64,000 bases of DNA from Crambe crambe (taxonomy: Eukaryota > Porifera > Demospongiae > Poecilosclerida > Crambeidae): assembly GCA_963924555.1 (NCBI GenBank), contig OZ004584.1, positions 3,595,001 through 3,659,000 on the forward strand, written 5' to 3'. Shown piece by piece: positions 34,979 through 47,024 of this stretch. The position numbers and the translations under genes were made by a program. Position 1 is the first letter of the stretch. Each line of letters starts with the position of its first letter. The notes beneath the pieces are model-generated. The model was not told the origin of the DNA. It made no database searches and saw only the letters and a list, made by a program, of their open reading frames with translations.

Positions 34979-35191
34979 ATTAAAAATATGCAAGAAGTGA
35001 AGATGTTTGCAGGAACAATACTATGTCTTTATCACTGATAGAATTCCCATTCATAGGGTTAAAAGCAATCAATATGACAATTGAAACCTGTATTTTGCTT
35101 TATAAATAGCTAACTAGAGGGAGTTTTAGCTTAATTTCACTAAGCATCCAGAACAATACCCAGTTTTAACCAGGACCATGCAGAATATTGT

Positions 35192-36076
35192 ATCATAGAT
35201 AGTAGACACGGAACAGGATTGGAAACTTAATACTACCATGCGCGTGCTATCCGTGTTTGCCGGGAAATTTTGGCGCGAGATATGAATGCATAGTTACCAC
35301 ATAATAGTTAAGAATGAGTTCTGCAAAAGATATCAGAGCGAATATTAGTTTAGTAGCTTAATATTAGCTGGACACTAGAGTGTTTCCATGTTGTGCTTTT
35401 ATAAAAATAATAAAATTTAATATGAGACTAGATCTAGCTAGATAGTATAAATCTATGAGAGATTCAGTATCTCAAGTTTTGAAAGATGAAGAGTTTAGTC
35501 TTCCTCTCCAGCCATCTATAGATGCCCGTTCTTGTGCAGAGAGCTTTATGGAGTGGATAATAAAACATGATAATGCAAATAAATAATAGAAATGTAATAA
35601 TAATAACTATTTAACCCATAGTTTAACACTGCAATCAAAAAAAACTAACAGCTATGAATCAATATAACATATATCATCCGATAGACAAACTATTATACTA
35701 CTAAAAGATATCAAACGCTTGACTTCTAAATTTATATTAGTCCTGTTCTAGTCCCACAAATTGGTAGGCCTATAAAATCTTTAGCAACATATCCTACACC
35801 AAAAACAGTTATTACACTCTTTATTTCAGTCTATTCCAGTAAGAAACTTTACCTTCCAAAATTCTATAGGATAAAATTGCAAGAAAAACACTTGTACTCG
35901 TAGCTCTAGTCCCACAAAGTCTGTACCTCTCTTCCTCAGAAAATGTATTGCGACAATAGGGCTAAATTTTCTATGGTTACAACGCGGATAGCACGCGCGA
36001 AATGTATTAGCTTAATGGGAGTGACGTCACATGACGTAGGCAGTTTCCAATCCTGTTCCGTGTCTAATATCTATGA
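35192..36076. mobile_element. TIR element, CATAGATA family, with ORF remnant
   Basis: Terminal repeats of about 34 bp (left from CATAGATAGTAGACACGG, right the complement, one mismatch), continuing into CAGGATTGGAAACT. The flanks share ATTGTAT, a 7-bp duplication. Inside, at 35455-35586, the plus strand encodes MRDSVSQVLKDEEFSLPL, then ESFMEWIIKHDNANK and a stop. This is similar in layout and residues to the ORF at 30472 (DILKDDGFQLP, then LLEWSG). A CRE-like TGACGTCA lies at 36022-36029. It looks like an internally deleted derivative that kept part of the accessory ORF. Confidence 0.8.
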
Positions 36077-36239
36077 TTGTATGCACAATTGTAATATCAT
36101 AGTCACTACATAAGTCCTCCTTTTTACCTGGTTTCTATTCGCCATTCACCTACCTGGAGGAAATGAGCTGGAATACTTGTCTCTCTTTCACCTGTTACTA
36201 TGGCTCCACACATGCACAGAAATCGTAACACTGTGTGCC

Positions 36240-36303
36240 CGTAATTTTTGTACACGGGTTAATACGGTTTCCTATCCCGGTTACGTAGTCTATAGTATCT
36301 ATG
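36240..36303. repeat. Lone right end of a CATAGATA-family element
   Basis: The complement of this stretch starts CATAGATACTATAGACTACG and continues to GGGATAGGAAACCG, i.e. the family terminus. No matching left end was found. It is followed immediately by CGCCTTTG and the micro-element at 36312. Confidence 0.5.
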
Positions 36304-36311
36304 CGCCTTTG

Positions 36312-36342
36312 GCATAGATACTAGTCATAATAAGTATCTATG
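36312..36342. mobile_element. Roughly 30-bp micro-MITE with 8-bp duplication
   Basis: The sequence between two copies of CGCCTTTG (36304-36311 and 36343-36350) is little more than CATAGATACT facing AGTATCTATG with about 10 bases between. The ends match the CATAGATA family. It looks like an extreme deletion derivative that still inserted or was left with its target duplication. Confidence 0.55.
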
Positions 36343-36350
36343 CGCCTTTG

Positions 36351-37322
36351 ACAGTAATGGAAGGAGTTAATCGTGACGAAGGAAATAAATACCATTACTT
36401 GATAACGCAGCATCCAAATTGCAGCTGACCTTGGTTACCAAGAACTAACAGGTTGCTTAACCACCAGACACATTTCAAAGAGGCGATCTACAAGAGTACG
36501 GCCACTGTGACCAAGAGTTACAAAAACTATTATTTCCAGACATTCCTTGTTTATAACAATTTGAGAGTCAATAAGGTGCTGCTTTTAAGGAGTAGATATT
36601 CAATACAAAACACTTTTCAATTGTGTCTTGCATTAGCAGTCCTAACGCAACCCACACCGGAAGTCAATAATATGTACAATACAATTTTATTTTTTGAGAA
36701 TTTACGCGCGCGTTTAACCCGCGAAAATGTACTTGATGCCCAGCTCTATTTTAACATGCTCTAACTTTACTTGCACTGGAGAATAACTGGTGTTAACAGC
36801 TTCAAAGAAAAGATTAAACTTTTAGTTCACTCCTGATACTGGTTAGATAGACAAATACCAAATAGCGTGTTCCCAATCACGCAAACAGTGCGATACCCTC
36901 GAATGCAACATAGTACCTTAAAATGGTGAAAGAATTTTTTCTGACAAGCAGCTGACTTTTAGAAGCTTGTCGCTTAAATAGGTATGCAAGCGCTAGCTGT
37001 ACACCAAAATTTGAATCGTGCAGCTGCTCAAGTGAGTGATCAACATTACCACAAATTTGTACCACTTATCAGGTAATTACACAGTTGTACTTGCTAATTA
37101 AGATAACAGAATTGTTATGTAACAATATTACTACTATAGAACTAGAAGGCACAATACACAACCAGTTCTTTTCAGGTATCTTTCAAAAAAAAAATGTATA
37201 ACAGCATTTTTATATTTAAAATCATGCACTTTATAGAGCTAAAAGGAGGAAATTGTACTTTTCAGGTGTCAGGTATGTTATTTCATACTGGTAACAACAA
37301 AAAATTATGAAAATGTCATAGT
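36351..37322. other. Upstream region of the large CXC-domain gene
   Basis: A 103-residue frame at 36453-36764 has no recognisable motif and I do not call it a gene. No transposon terminus was found that would clearly pair with sequence right of 42540. Confidence 0.4.
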
Positions 37323-40300
37323 ATGACTGAACAAAGGAAGAGCCTCTCTAACACCTCAGAGGCAGCTGTTGAAACGAAATGCATCCTTTGCAGAAGATAC
37401 GGCCACAGTATGAGTAGTCCCTTACAGTGGAAAAGGGAAGATGCACAAAGGTATGTGGTTGGATTGATCCCAAGTGGTGGGAAAGTATGTCAGGCATGCA
37501 GAAAAGATGTCTCAAGACTTCTTTCCGACAGCAACTTTGTTCCCAGGTGGTCGAAGCTAAAAACAAAAAAATATTGCAGTATAAACAATTGTGACAATAG
37601 TGTGTTTGCTTCACTAAAAAGTGGGATTGAGGAGATAGAGGAAATATTTGCTACGTTGGGTTTAGAGAGTTCCTGTCCAATTACCATACCCATCCCTCTA
37701 TGTAAACACCACTACCATTTAGTTTACAACACTCTGAAACCTACTCAAACTCACTGCGTGACATGCGGTACATCATTAAAACATTCAAAACCCAAACTAT
37801 GCCCACAACCAAGTTTGATTGAAAAGCACTTGAAAGAGAATTCTCTGTTTCAAGGCACTATTGGAGCCAAAGATGTGATATGTAATTCTTGCTATCGATA
37901 TCATTTGTATATCTTAAGAAAAAGGAAGGTTTTCAGTACTGATAGAGATTTGCAGCAGCTCATCAACACAATAACACTTACTACATCTAGTATCCACTCC
38001 ATTAATGATCTCATTGATGTAAGCATGAAAAAAGTAATAGCTGCTGTTGGTAGAGAGCTGTTACATGGTAGAGCCTTGCTGCTTCCGGAGATCCACGATT
38101 GGTTTTGCTCCTTTGCCGATGAACAGGTTCACCACCTGAAGGAAGATGTTGATACACTAAAACTTGTTACTCCATCAAACATCCTGAGTAATTTAATAGC
38201 TACATTGCAGCATCACATTGCATACAGCTGCAAAGCCAAAAAGTATGGCACACTATTGTACAGGCCAAACAGGGATTTGACTCATGCCCTCAGCCAAGTG
38301 TTATGGAAGGTACGTCAATACGAAAAAGGCGCCCCACTATCAACTCCAATCGACGTAGAATCCCACATCAAAATCTTAAAGGATTTAAATTTGCTTGCAC
38401 GCAACCACATTAAATCTTACACAATGAAAGAAAAATGTATGTTTGATCCTACAGACTTAAAAATCGATGAGGAAATTGAGAAAATTCACCCTCACCTATG
38501 GGAGGCAGTGTGCAAATTAACCATGTCGGCATCTGAGGAAAGAGGGGTACCAAAAACAGAACTTGCCTCCCACATTAAAAAAATCAGGCGGTTCTTTATC
38601 TTTTGCTCAATAATGTTTTGTATCAACGAAGATTGCAACATCCCACTTCACACCCTAATTACTGATTTAATTGAGGGTCAAGGGGGGGTCAGTTATGCTG
38701 ATAAAAATACTTAATCGGCTAGGTGTCTGTGCATCTGTTGACACTCTAGCTAGATATATTCAGCACAAGTGTACTAACCGTACAGACACAATGAAGAAAT
38801 GTCTCAACACTTTCAGCTTTTCTGTTGTTTCAGTAGACAACATAGATTTCTTGCATAGTTATGCACGAGTTTGCAGGGGTAAAAACAGTAGCAGTAGTTG
38901 GCATGGGACATCAATTCAGGCTGTACAACCATTGCCATCACTCACTGAACAGCTGGATGAACCAGTTCCAATGCAGTGCTCTGAGCCACATATTTCACCT
39001 GGATCAAAGAGAGCAAGAGAAAATATGATACAGGTGGTACCTCCTCCACCTAAACAAATAATATTATGTTCTGGGGTAAAAAAAAGAAAGCCTCGCACAG
39101 GTATGGAACAGGCTAAAACTGGTAATAAAGAAAATTCCAATTACCAATTTGGAAGCACAACTACAACCACCTGCATCCGACACCAACCAAAGATTAAAAC
39201 CATTTCAGATTTTATGCCAACCAAACAAGAAAAAATCGCACTTGCTGAGCTAAAAGAAGAAATGAATGTATACATGCTTCAGAAAGTTGCAGTTGCAACT
39301 AAATTTCCCCAAAAAACGTTTCTTAATATTCAAGACTACTTTTCATGCATGCGGGCTACCCATACAGAGAAGTCTAACGTGTATTATCTTAATGTTATGG
39401 ATGCCATAGCCGATAATAAAGACACGTTAATATCTATGCTCCATGATCTGCATAAACAGTTTATTGCTGAACAAAATTGCCAGTATTTAGTTGTAGAAGG
39501 AGACGCAAAAATCTATGAGGTCCTTCAGTCTCTAAAAAATGAATATGGGGATGAATTAGAGTGGGTTATCCCATTTCCAGGTGACTGGCACATGCTAATG
39601 AATTTTCAATCCGCATTGATGAAACCATATTTTGACGCTGGATTAAAATCTTTAGCAGAAACATGTGGATATGCAGTTGCTTCCATAAGGCAGTGTAGCC
39701 AATTTAAAAGGACACATAATTTTATTATGGAAGCATGGGAAGCTGTATATAGAACAGTGCTAACAAAATTCATACAATCATCTGATTGTAAGTCATCCAA
39801 TGTGTTGGATGATGTGATCACCTCTCTCCAATCAGTACAAGGAGACACACAAAGCGAGCTTCATTTGAACCTCCGTAAATCTATAGGGGGTTTGATGGTG
39901 AAAATACCAAGATTTTCTGATAATTTTGATGGTTTCATCCAGAAAATGTCAGAAAGAGATGAAACATGGAAATTTTGGATACAGTTCGTGTTCAAAGATG
40001 CCTTGGCTTACGTCGGCCGCTTTCTAGCCATACGTAGCGGTGACTGGTACTTGCGCACTGGATGTGCAAAGTTAATGGCACCAATTTTTACTATTTTTGA
40101 TCACCCAACATATCAAAAGCTGATTTCAAATCACATAGCTGATTTACTTGACTTGCCAGAATCAACCATGCTGATGCTCTCACAGGGTGCTTTTGTAGTG
40201 AATATTGGTGGTCGGGAGTGGCATTCAGTTGCCATTGACGAGGCACATGAAATGCTTGTCAATAAGCAATGTAAAAATTCCATCACAAAACCCTCAGAAG

Positions 40301-42540
40301 ACTATATTAACAGGGTAGCTAAATATATCACTCACCGGACTAAATCTTTTGAAGTGTTGAAACAGGAATTGTTTCCCCCCTCCTTTAGGACAACACAAAA
40401 TATTTGTTCTGTTTATTCATCAAAGCATCTGGATGAAAAGAATGAAATGAACATACAAGCACAAATGAATGCACTCTCTGAAGTGTCATTCTTTGAAATC
40501 ACAAATTGTGGCTTAATAAATTGTTTTACTGGCAATAAAGCTACAGAACAAAATCATCATGACCTGCTAAACTTCAGAAAAATTGGAGAAGATGAATATA
40601 AAATGAGAATCTCATATTTTGTCTTAAGACAACCGAGTGTAAAAGCACCGAACAGAAAACGTGCACTACAAACGTTTTCGGTTAAGATAGTTAAAACAAA
40701 AAGAGTATCCCAACTTGAAAGGGACAAGAAATTACTCATTTCAGCTATGAAAAATAAAATACACTTTTCACAGAAAGTCGGAAAGCCAATAGAAAGGCCA
40801 GATGAACAGCTTTTCGAGTATCCATTGTCAATAAGTGACAGCAATGGAGATCCTTTAAAGGGACAAAAGAGCAATTTTACGAAAACCTTAGAGGCCAGAT
40901 ATAAAAAAGCCCTGCCTCCAATTGTTGCACCATACTTGCCACAAGGTTGGACACCCCAATGCTCCATACTGGAGGGTATGTTTCTGATCAATTCCTCACC
41001 CCTACCAAACCATTTAACTCTGATGGACTATGGTAACTTTTTGTTAAAGAGGTACATCGTTTCCCAATTCAAAAAGGGAAGCTCCCAGGTGCATGTTGTT
41101 TTTGATAATCCTGGTAGGCTAAAAAACATACCAAAATATTTTGAGCAAAAAAAACGTGACATGAAGGCTACCATAGCGGCAAACCATACCTGTGCCACCT
41201 TTACAGACAACACAAAGGTATTACACAAAAAATGGAGAGAAAACTACCTCCACTGTCGAGTGTGCAAGAGAAACCTAGTGATTTATCTAAGTAACCACTT
41301 TCTAAAGAATGCTAGCTCTTACCTCAGCATAGATCAAGCCCTGTATGTAGCTGGCACATTTGAAGGGGAGATTTCAGACACTGCCTGGTTCGTCACTGGC
41401 GACAACAATCCTCAACCAGATCCCACATACCTATGCAATGCAGAAGAAACTGATACGAGAATATGGTTGCACGTAAAAAAAAAAACACATCAAAGAATTC
41501 TTGTGATGTCTCCAGACACTGATGTTTACATGATTGGAATCAGCCTGGAGAGCTCACAGTTGAAAGATGTAATTGTACAGGTGAGTAAATATAGTGCCAG
41601 AGAGTTAAGATTTCTGAGCCTCTCGAATTTAACTAAGGCACTACAAAACGACCCCGATTTAGGTCCACTAAACTCTGAAGCCCTCCCAACCATGATTCAA
41701 ACTCTTTATGTCGCCACAGGGTGTGACTATATTTCATTCTTCAGCCAGGCTGGAAAGGCAACCTTTATTAAATATTTCCTGCAGTATGCCAATTTCATTA
41801 GTGGTGGCTGTGGTGGCCCTGGTTCACTAACCGATACTAGTTTAGATGATGGGAAATGGAAGCTGGGCCTATTGGCATTTTTCAGACTGATTGGAATCGT
41901 TTATTTCAAAAAATTTAACTCATGCTTTGATAAGTCCCCCCTTAGTCATTATAAGCAGTTCTGCTTCCCACCACTTACAGTCGAGGAGCAACACTGCAGA
42001 TGGCTACAAGATATTAGGGAAACAATTTGGTATCGTACAAAATTCGATAATGAGATGATGGCTTCCAATGAAGCTTTAACACTCCACTGGAAAAGGTCCT
42101 GCTTTATTCTTCACATGTGGAAGCAAGCAGACAGTAACTGCATGGTGCTAAAGTCAATCACAGACAATGGGTGGAATATGCAGGATGGAGTACTGACAAT
42201 TCAGTGGGATACTCCAGAAAACCTCCAGACCATCCGAGAGAGAGTGTACAGTTTAACAAAGGGATGCAAGTGCACCACTGGCTGCAGCACCAAGCGGTGT
42301 GGTTGCAGGAAATTAAATAAGGCATGCACGGCTGGGTGTGAGTGCATGCACTGCACAAACACAGACACGGAAATAGTTCAAGACAATGCAAGTGGTTACG
42401 ATGACGACAATGTGGACGATATTATGAACATTGTTTTTGGAGAAGATCTCGCAATTGATGTTTTACCCACAAGTATTGAAGATCAAAGTAGTGACAGTGA
42501 GAAGAGCGATGAAAATGAGAGTGATTCAGAACTAGACTGA
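37323..42540 (+). CDS. Large CXC/nuclease-like protein, probably transposon-encoded (one frameshift)
   Basis: Two frames, 37323-38714 (463 aa, ATG start) and 38671-42540 (to a stop; no ATG before the overlap), meet in a G7 run at 38682-38688. Reading six Gs there joins IEGQGG to SVMLIKILNRLG in one uninterrupted frame of about 1.7k residues without introns. N-terminal part: Cys/His clusters KCILCRRYGHS, VCQACRKD, HCVTCG and VICNSCYRYH, probably zinc-binding. Second frame, by residue: WHGTSIQAVQP (about 78), YLVVEGDAKIYEVLQS (about 272), FPGDWHMLMNFQ (about 303), a DUF6589-like core arrangement, then EETDTRIWL (about 926), ILVMSPDTDVYMIG (about 943) and YVATGCDYISFF (about 1013), a FEN/PIN-type nuclease signature. 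A CXC tesmin-type domain (GCKCTTGC, CGCRKLNKAC) sits at about 1198-1228, followed by an acidic tail. CXC domains bind DNA. I infer a transposase-like or domesticated nuclease protein; the family name is uncertain. Confidence 0.7.
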
Positions 42541-44107
42541 CTCTCTATAGGCTTACAGACACCATATCCACCTCATTACATGTACACTATTACACAGGAA
42601 TCGTGAAAACTTTTTTTCTGACACTCATATTATTATTATATTATAACACACATAACTACTAGGAACTAACCTTTAATTTCATCAATTATCAAATTGTGCA
42701 CGCTTTTCCTCTAGGAGATATTCTTGATAAAGTCCGAGGTCCTCACCTCGTGAATACTTGACCTAGTATAAATACCTCGCTCTGGCGTAGCGTCAAGAGA
42801 CATCTAGCTCTTTAAAAATAGCTACTTCGTTTCTTTAGCTCCTTCTCTGTACCTACGCGAGTTGTAGCTAACTATTTTTAGAGTACAAGAGAAATCTAGC
42901 TCGAGCAAGACACTCACTGCGCACTCTCCATTTTGTTCTTTTTACACTTCCGGAATGACGTCATAAAATAATTAAAATATGCGGGTTGCGTATGGACTGT
43001 TAGATAAAGTAGAAAATCGATGGGAGGAAACATCAATAAGTTCATAAAACAGCAATAAAAGATTATAGCTAATCAAAACAATAATAATGGATACTTAGTG
43101 TGCATGGTGTGTGTTTGCATGTGTGGTGATAATAGGAATGGTAGGAATAACCTGAATTAGATAGTGAAGTGAATGTGGTGGGTATTAAACATAACATGCC
43201 TCCAGCTATGGTTAGCCTAGCTATGGTAGCTAAACCAGTGAAATGACTTTACAGCTGGGTATGAGTGAAATGAGCTCTTGACATGTTGCCTCTGCTCCAA
43301 GCCATCATACAAACTGAGAAAGCTGCAAAGGAAAATCTGCAATAAAAATATACAACACTACCACAATAAGAGCTAGAGGACATACCGATATGTATATATA
43401 AAACAACATCCGGGGGTACACTGGGTCAGAGATGGCTACATAAACAACTAAACCCATGCATGCATGGTAAAAGATTGTCACCATCACATGGTGAAACCTT
43501 ACTTTCACAGTGGCCAAAATGTACTCACTGAAACACCAATTAGTGAACTTCTTGCTTCGTGTAATTACCACTCATTAGTAACATTAATACTCAATCCCTT
43601 ACTATGTGCAATATGCTCTCTAGCTCCCAGGCTTGGTGAGGAACCCACACATCATTTGGCACTACTTGAATAATACAATCAGCTTTGAGGCTTACTAACA
43701 TGTGACGCACAATGCACTGACACATTCTAAAACAGCACAAGGAATGTCCTACACTGACTCATCCTTCCAGCAGAAGCTGCAGGTGTTCCAGTATAGCACT
43801 AGCCTTAATGCCGATGAATTTTTGGATATGCTCTCCAGTTCACATTCAGCAGTCATGCCAGTTCGTTTTCTCCAGGACTTAAGGATCAGTGGTCATAATA
43901 ATGGCCATAATAGGTATGGTACACTAGTGTACAGAAAGACTGGAGTCCATACATGGATACCCTAGCCTTCTCTCCTCCCAACACATGCTCACACATACAC
44001 ACACACCCTCCCACGATTCAATAGTGACCTATTCTGAGACATTCTTCGTTAAACAGTCTATAGTAAAAATTATCAGCTCATATCATAGCTAATGAGTTAT
44101 ACATTAA
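42541..44107. other. No firm gene; possible membrane exon
   Basis: An imperfect inverted repeat lies at about 42800-42895 (TTTAAAAATAGCTAC and its complement). A minus-strand frame at 43571-43305 is very hydrophobic (ACMGLVVYVAISDPVYP, LALIVVVLYIFIAD) and could be two membrane-spanning exon parts, but I found no partner exons. The plus-strand frame at 43702-43965 has no recognised motif. Confidence 0.35.
42944..42963. promoter_or_regulatory. ETS plus CRE promoter-like motif pair
   Basis: CACTTCCGG at 42946-42954 is followed by a perfect TGACGTCA at 42956-42963. ETS and CRE boxes in close array are common in animal core promoters, often bidirectional. No gene could be assigned to it in either direction. 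Confidence 0.4.
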
Positions 44108-44109
44108 TA

Positions 44110-45045
44110 GGGTAAAGCGGGGTAATTCTGGTCGCGGTGTAATTCTGGTCACGCGGAGAAAAAATATCAGTATCTATCAGAGTTCTTGCACCAAATCAAT
44201 TTTTTTTTCTGCTGCAGGTAGCTAGTTAACTTGGCTACATTTAGGTAGAATGAGTAGCATATACCTTGTTTCCTGTTGGCAGAGGAGCACTTGTTATTCT
44301 GTCACGTTTGACATGATCACGGTAACCCTGTTCGTCAAAACTTTGTATATAGCTACTGAGATAGGGCAAGCAGGCAGCTCATAATTGTGAGACTATTAAC
44401 TACATTTATACTTGAGAGTAACTACACTTAGTTTGCAGCTAAAGATCAGACAAAGAGGAAATATTGCCACTAGTTTACAGCTTACAGGACCTAGTATGTA
44501 GATTATTCTCGAGCCAGATCCCTTACCGATTGTGTGTGAAAAAACATTTTGCAAGTATTAAGTTTTAACCTTTGTCTGGAACTGCCAGAGAAGTAATCCT
44601 CAAGGTTCTGGGCAAAGAGAAGAGGAACTGACTATGCCATTATAGTATCCAGACATTATTGAATTCATCATCTTTTTCAATCTAAATAACTGCAAATGGT
44701 TGATAGAACTTAGTTACAACTGTCTCCAGGTCCATTTAGCATCTAAACAGGTGCAAATAATTATAATTCAACTTCATTTTACCTTTCATACAGCTTTAAC
44801 TGCAAAATAGATGAGCCGACTGGAATTACCCCATGAATTTGAATTTTATCAATTTATTAGCAGCACACTTTAATTTTTAATTCTACATTATTTCAACCTG
44901 CACTCTATCTTTTTAGAGCATAAACTGTACTAATGTGGTGCTGTCTGGAAATTTTTTTTCGAAGCTTATCCTTGCTTAACCTCTGCGTTTCGAGGAACTG
45001 AACATAGCAGTCATAAAGAGTGACCGGAATTACCCCGTTTTACCC
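44110..45045. mobile_element. TIR element with GGGTAAARCGGGG ends, TA target
   Basis: Left end GGGTAAAGCGGGGTAATTCT and right end the complement with A for G and C for T, giving terminal repeats of about 24 bp. TA flanks both sides (44108-44109, 45046-45047). GGTAATTCTGGTC is repeated inside the left end, and a reverse copy, TGGAATTACCCC, lies inside near 44820. No transposase is recognisable, so it is a non-autonomous Tc1/mariner/pogo-type element. Confidence 0.8.
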
Positions 45046-45491
45046 TACTGCTTACCAAAGTTTTGTGTCTGAGGCTGCAAACTCCAACCACAAAGCATGT
45101 CACTCCTCATTCAAGCAATTCAAACTCCTTCAATAAAACTTCCCAAAAGTAGACTGAACATATCGAGCAATTGAAAAAAAACTCTAAATCCAGTAGGGAG
45201 GGTTATAGCTTAACACAATGGGCTAAGCGCTCACCATACGCCAATCTGAAGAGAGAACAACATTCACAAACACTACTGACCGCCATGTGATCTTTTTCTC
45301 TAAAATGAGCCCACTTTGTCGCGCGAGCGTGGATATGAATTCAGGCAAATTTGACCCGCCCCGGCCCCGTGCGTATCGACTGAATTGGAATTCCAGCTAG
45401 GAACGTTAATTTACAACAAGATTATCACGTGCGCGGTATTAATTTTGCGCGCATTATACAGATGGCCTGTAGTGAAGATGCTAAATATAAC

Positions 45492-46195
45492 TACCGTATA
45501 GCACTTTATTTTCGAGGCGCTTTATTTTCGAGGTTTTCGCGGATTTTGCTCAAAACACGAAAATTGTGCCCTCGAATATTTTTACCTGCCACGTGTTATG
45601 TACGCGCGTGCGCAATGTATAAACTGTATAGTACAGTATAGTATAGTGCAGCTGTCAAATCATCGTTTAATATTTTAGCTCTGAACGTTAAACCAAAGCA
45701 TTGCCTACTAGCTTATTTACTACCAGATCCTTGTGGCACACTGTCAGTTCCCTCCTCTTCTATAGAAGCAGCGAATTCGAAAGTTTCTACCGCGCTAAAG
45801 CAGGGATCTACCTGGTACCAGAGGGCCATAATCTAGGTTTTCTTCAGAAAAAAAGGGCTGAAATTGCAAGAAGAGCAGCAGAGAACATGGCCCGCGATGC
45901 TACCTGTAGTATCACAGCAAACAGGTCATGACTATTTCCTGGTTCTTTTCTGCACAGCAGTTCTTCCCCAACACTGGGAGTATACTTTGATTAACATGTT
46001 AGCCACGAACCATCGACTCTACACGTACACTAAAAGCTAGCGCTGGCATCATGCATGCTTCTATGTTCACGCGCTATATTCATTTTGTAGGCGGAGTTTA
46101 TAATTTTAATGATCCTCGAAAATTATTCCGCGAAATAATTTCGAAATAGCTATCCTCGAAATATTAGTGCCTCGAAAATAGAGCGCTATACGGTA
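45492..46195. mobile_element. MITE with TACCGTATAGC termini
   Basis: Inverted ends of 26 bp with 3 mismatches (TACCGTATAGCACTTTATTT at the left), with extra internal copies of TTTATTTTCGAGG / CCTCGAAA. It contains a GC-rich CACGTG / TGCGCA segment near 45590-45615. Related in terminus and layout to the element at the CREB promoter (18652-19096). No coding sequence recognised. Confidence 0.75.
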
Positions 46196-46752
46196 TTACT
46201 AGTTACCTCTATTTCTTTCTTAACTTTGACATAGCTATTAAAGCATTTTCTACACATAAATCTATCGTCTTCTTGGCCATTGTCTCTTCAAATTTTCTTC
46301 AATGCTTCCTCCAACAAAGAAAGAATGTCTGTGGAGTCAGATATGATTCTTCTAGATCCCTTCTGCGTGAGCTCACAGCAGCCGATACAATACTTATCTT
46401 CCATGTCTCTGCAATCGATCTTGAGCATGTGTCAATAATTCGTGTCACAGAAAAGCTTAAAAAAGCCGCGCATTCATTATTATACGTCTGTCCCCTGGGT
46501 TGGTAAGGGTCGCCGCTACGCCAGACTATATTAATGCTAGCATGGATTTTATATGTGCCAAAGCAGCAGCTGCTATTGATCTGTGCAGTCCACACTAGCG
46601 AGTCGGCCGAGAGATTTCTACTATATATGTTTCGTACGTTCTAAGATTGTAGTTTTCACGTGCGACGACCATCTGGCAGCTCAATGATTCAACACATGAA
46701 TCATGATGCGCTTTATTTCGAGAATTGTTATTCACTGACTAGCTAGCTAGCT
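46196..46752. other. Element end of unknown family
   Basis: The stretch ends with the TIR-type sequence 46494-46528 (TGGGTTGGTAAGGGTCGCCG, then CTACGCCAGACTA), the complement of 30194-30228. A minus-strand reading at about 46265-46205 contains RFMCRKCFNSYVKVKKEIEV, which resembles a Cys-rich exon, but the frame upstream is broken. Confidence 0.4.
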
Positions 46753-47024
46753 ATGGATAAAGCAGAAAAATCGAAGCGTAGAAGAGAAAGAGAGTTCAAC
46801 ATGTCTCCGAAACTGTTGAGCAGACGGAAGAAGGTCTTAGAAGATACGGGATCGAGCAAAGCATGCTGCTCAAACAACTGAACCATGGATCCATGACTGA
46901 ACAAAGACAGGCCAGTATGGAAAGAGTAAGGGACTACCGAGGTCGACGATTATCTTCAGAAACAACAGAAGATAGGGAGGTTAGGCTAGATGGCTTTAGA
47001 GCCTATCGAAATACTGAGACAACT

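Noticed and set aside
36022-36029. TGACGTCA inside the TIR element as a functional CREB site
   Set aside because: An 8-bp match near a transposon end with no gene attached; chance or transposon promoter equally likely.
43702-43965. 87-residue plus-strand frame as a gene
   Set aside because: No motif, no splice partners and no counterpart; length is within chance expectation for this composition.
30194-46528. A single 16-kb transposon bounded by the shared TAGTCTGGCGTAGCGG ends
   Set aside because: The 9 bp outside the two ends (TCTTAGACC and TATTAATGC) do not match, and complete smaller elements with their own duplications lie inside. Better explained as two independent ends.
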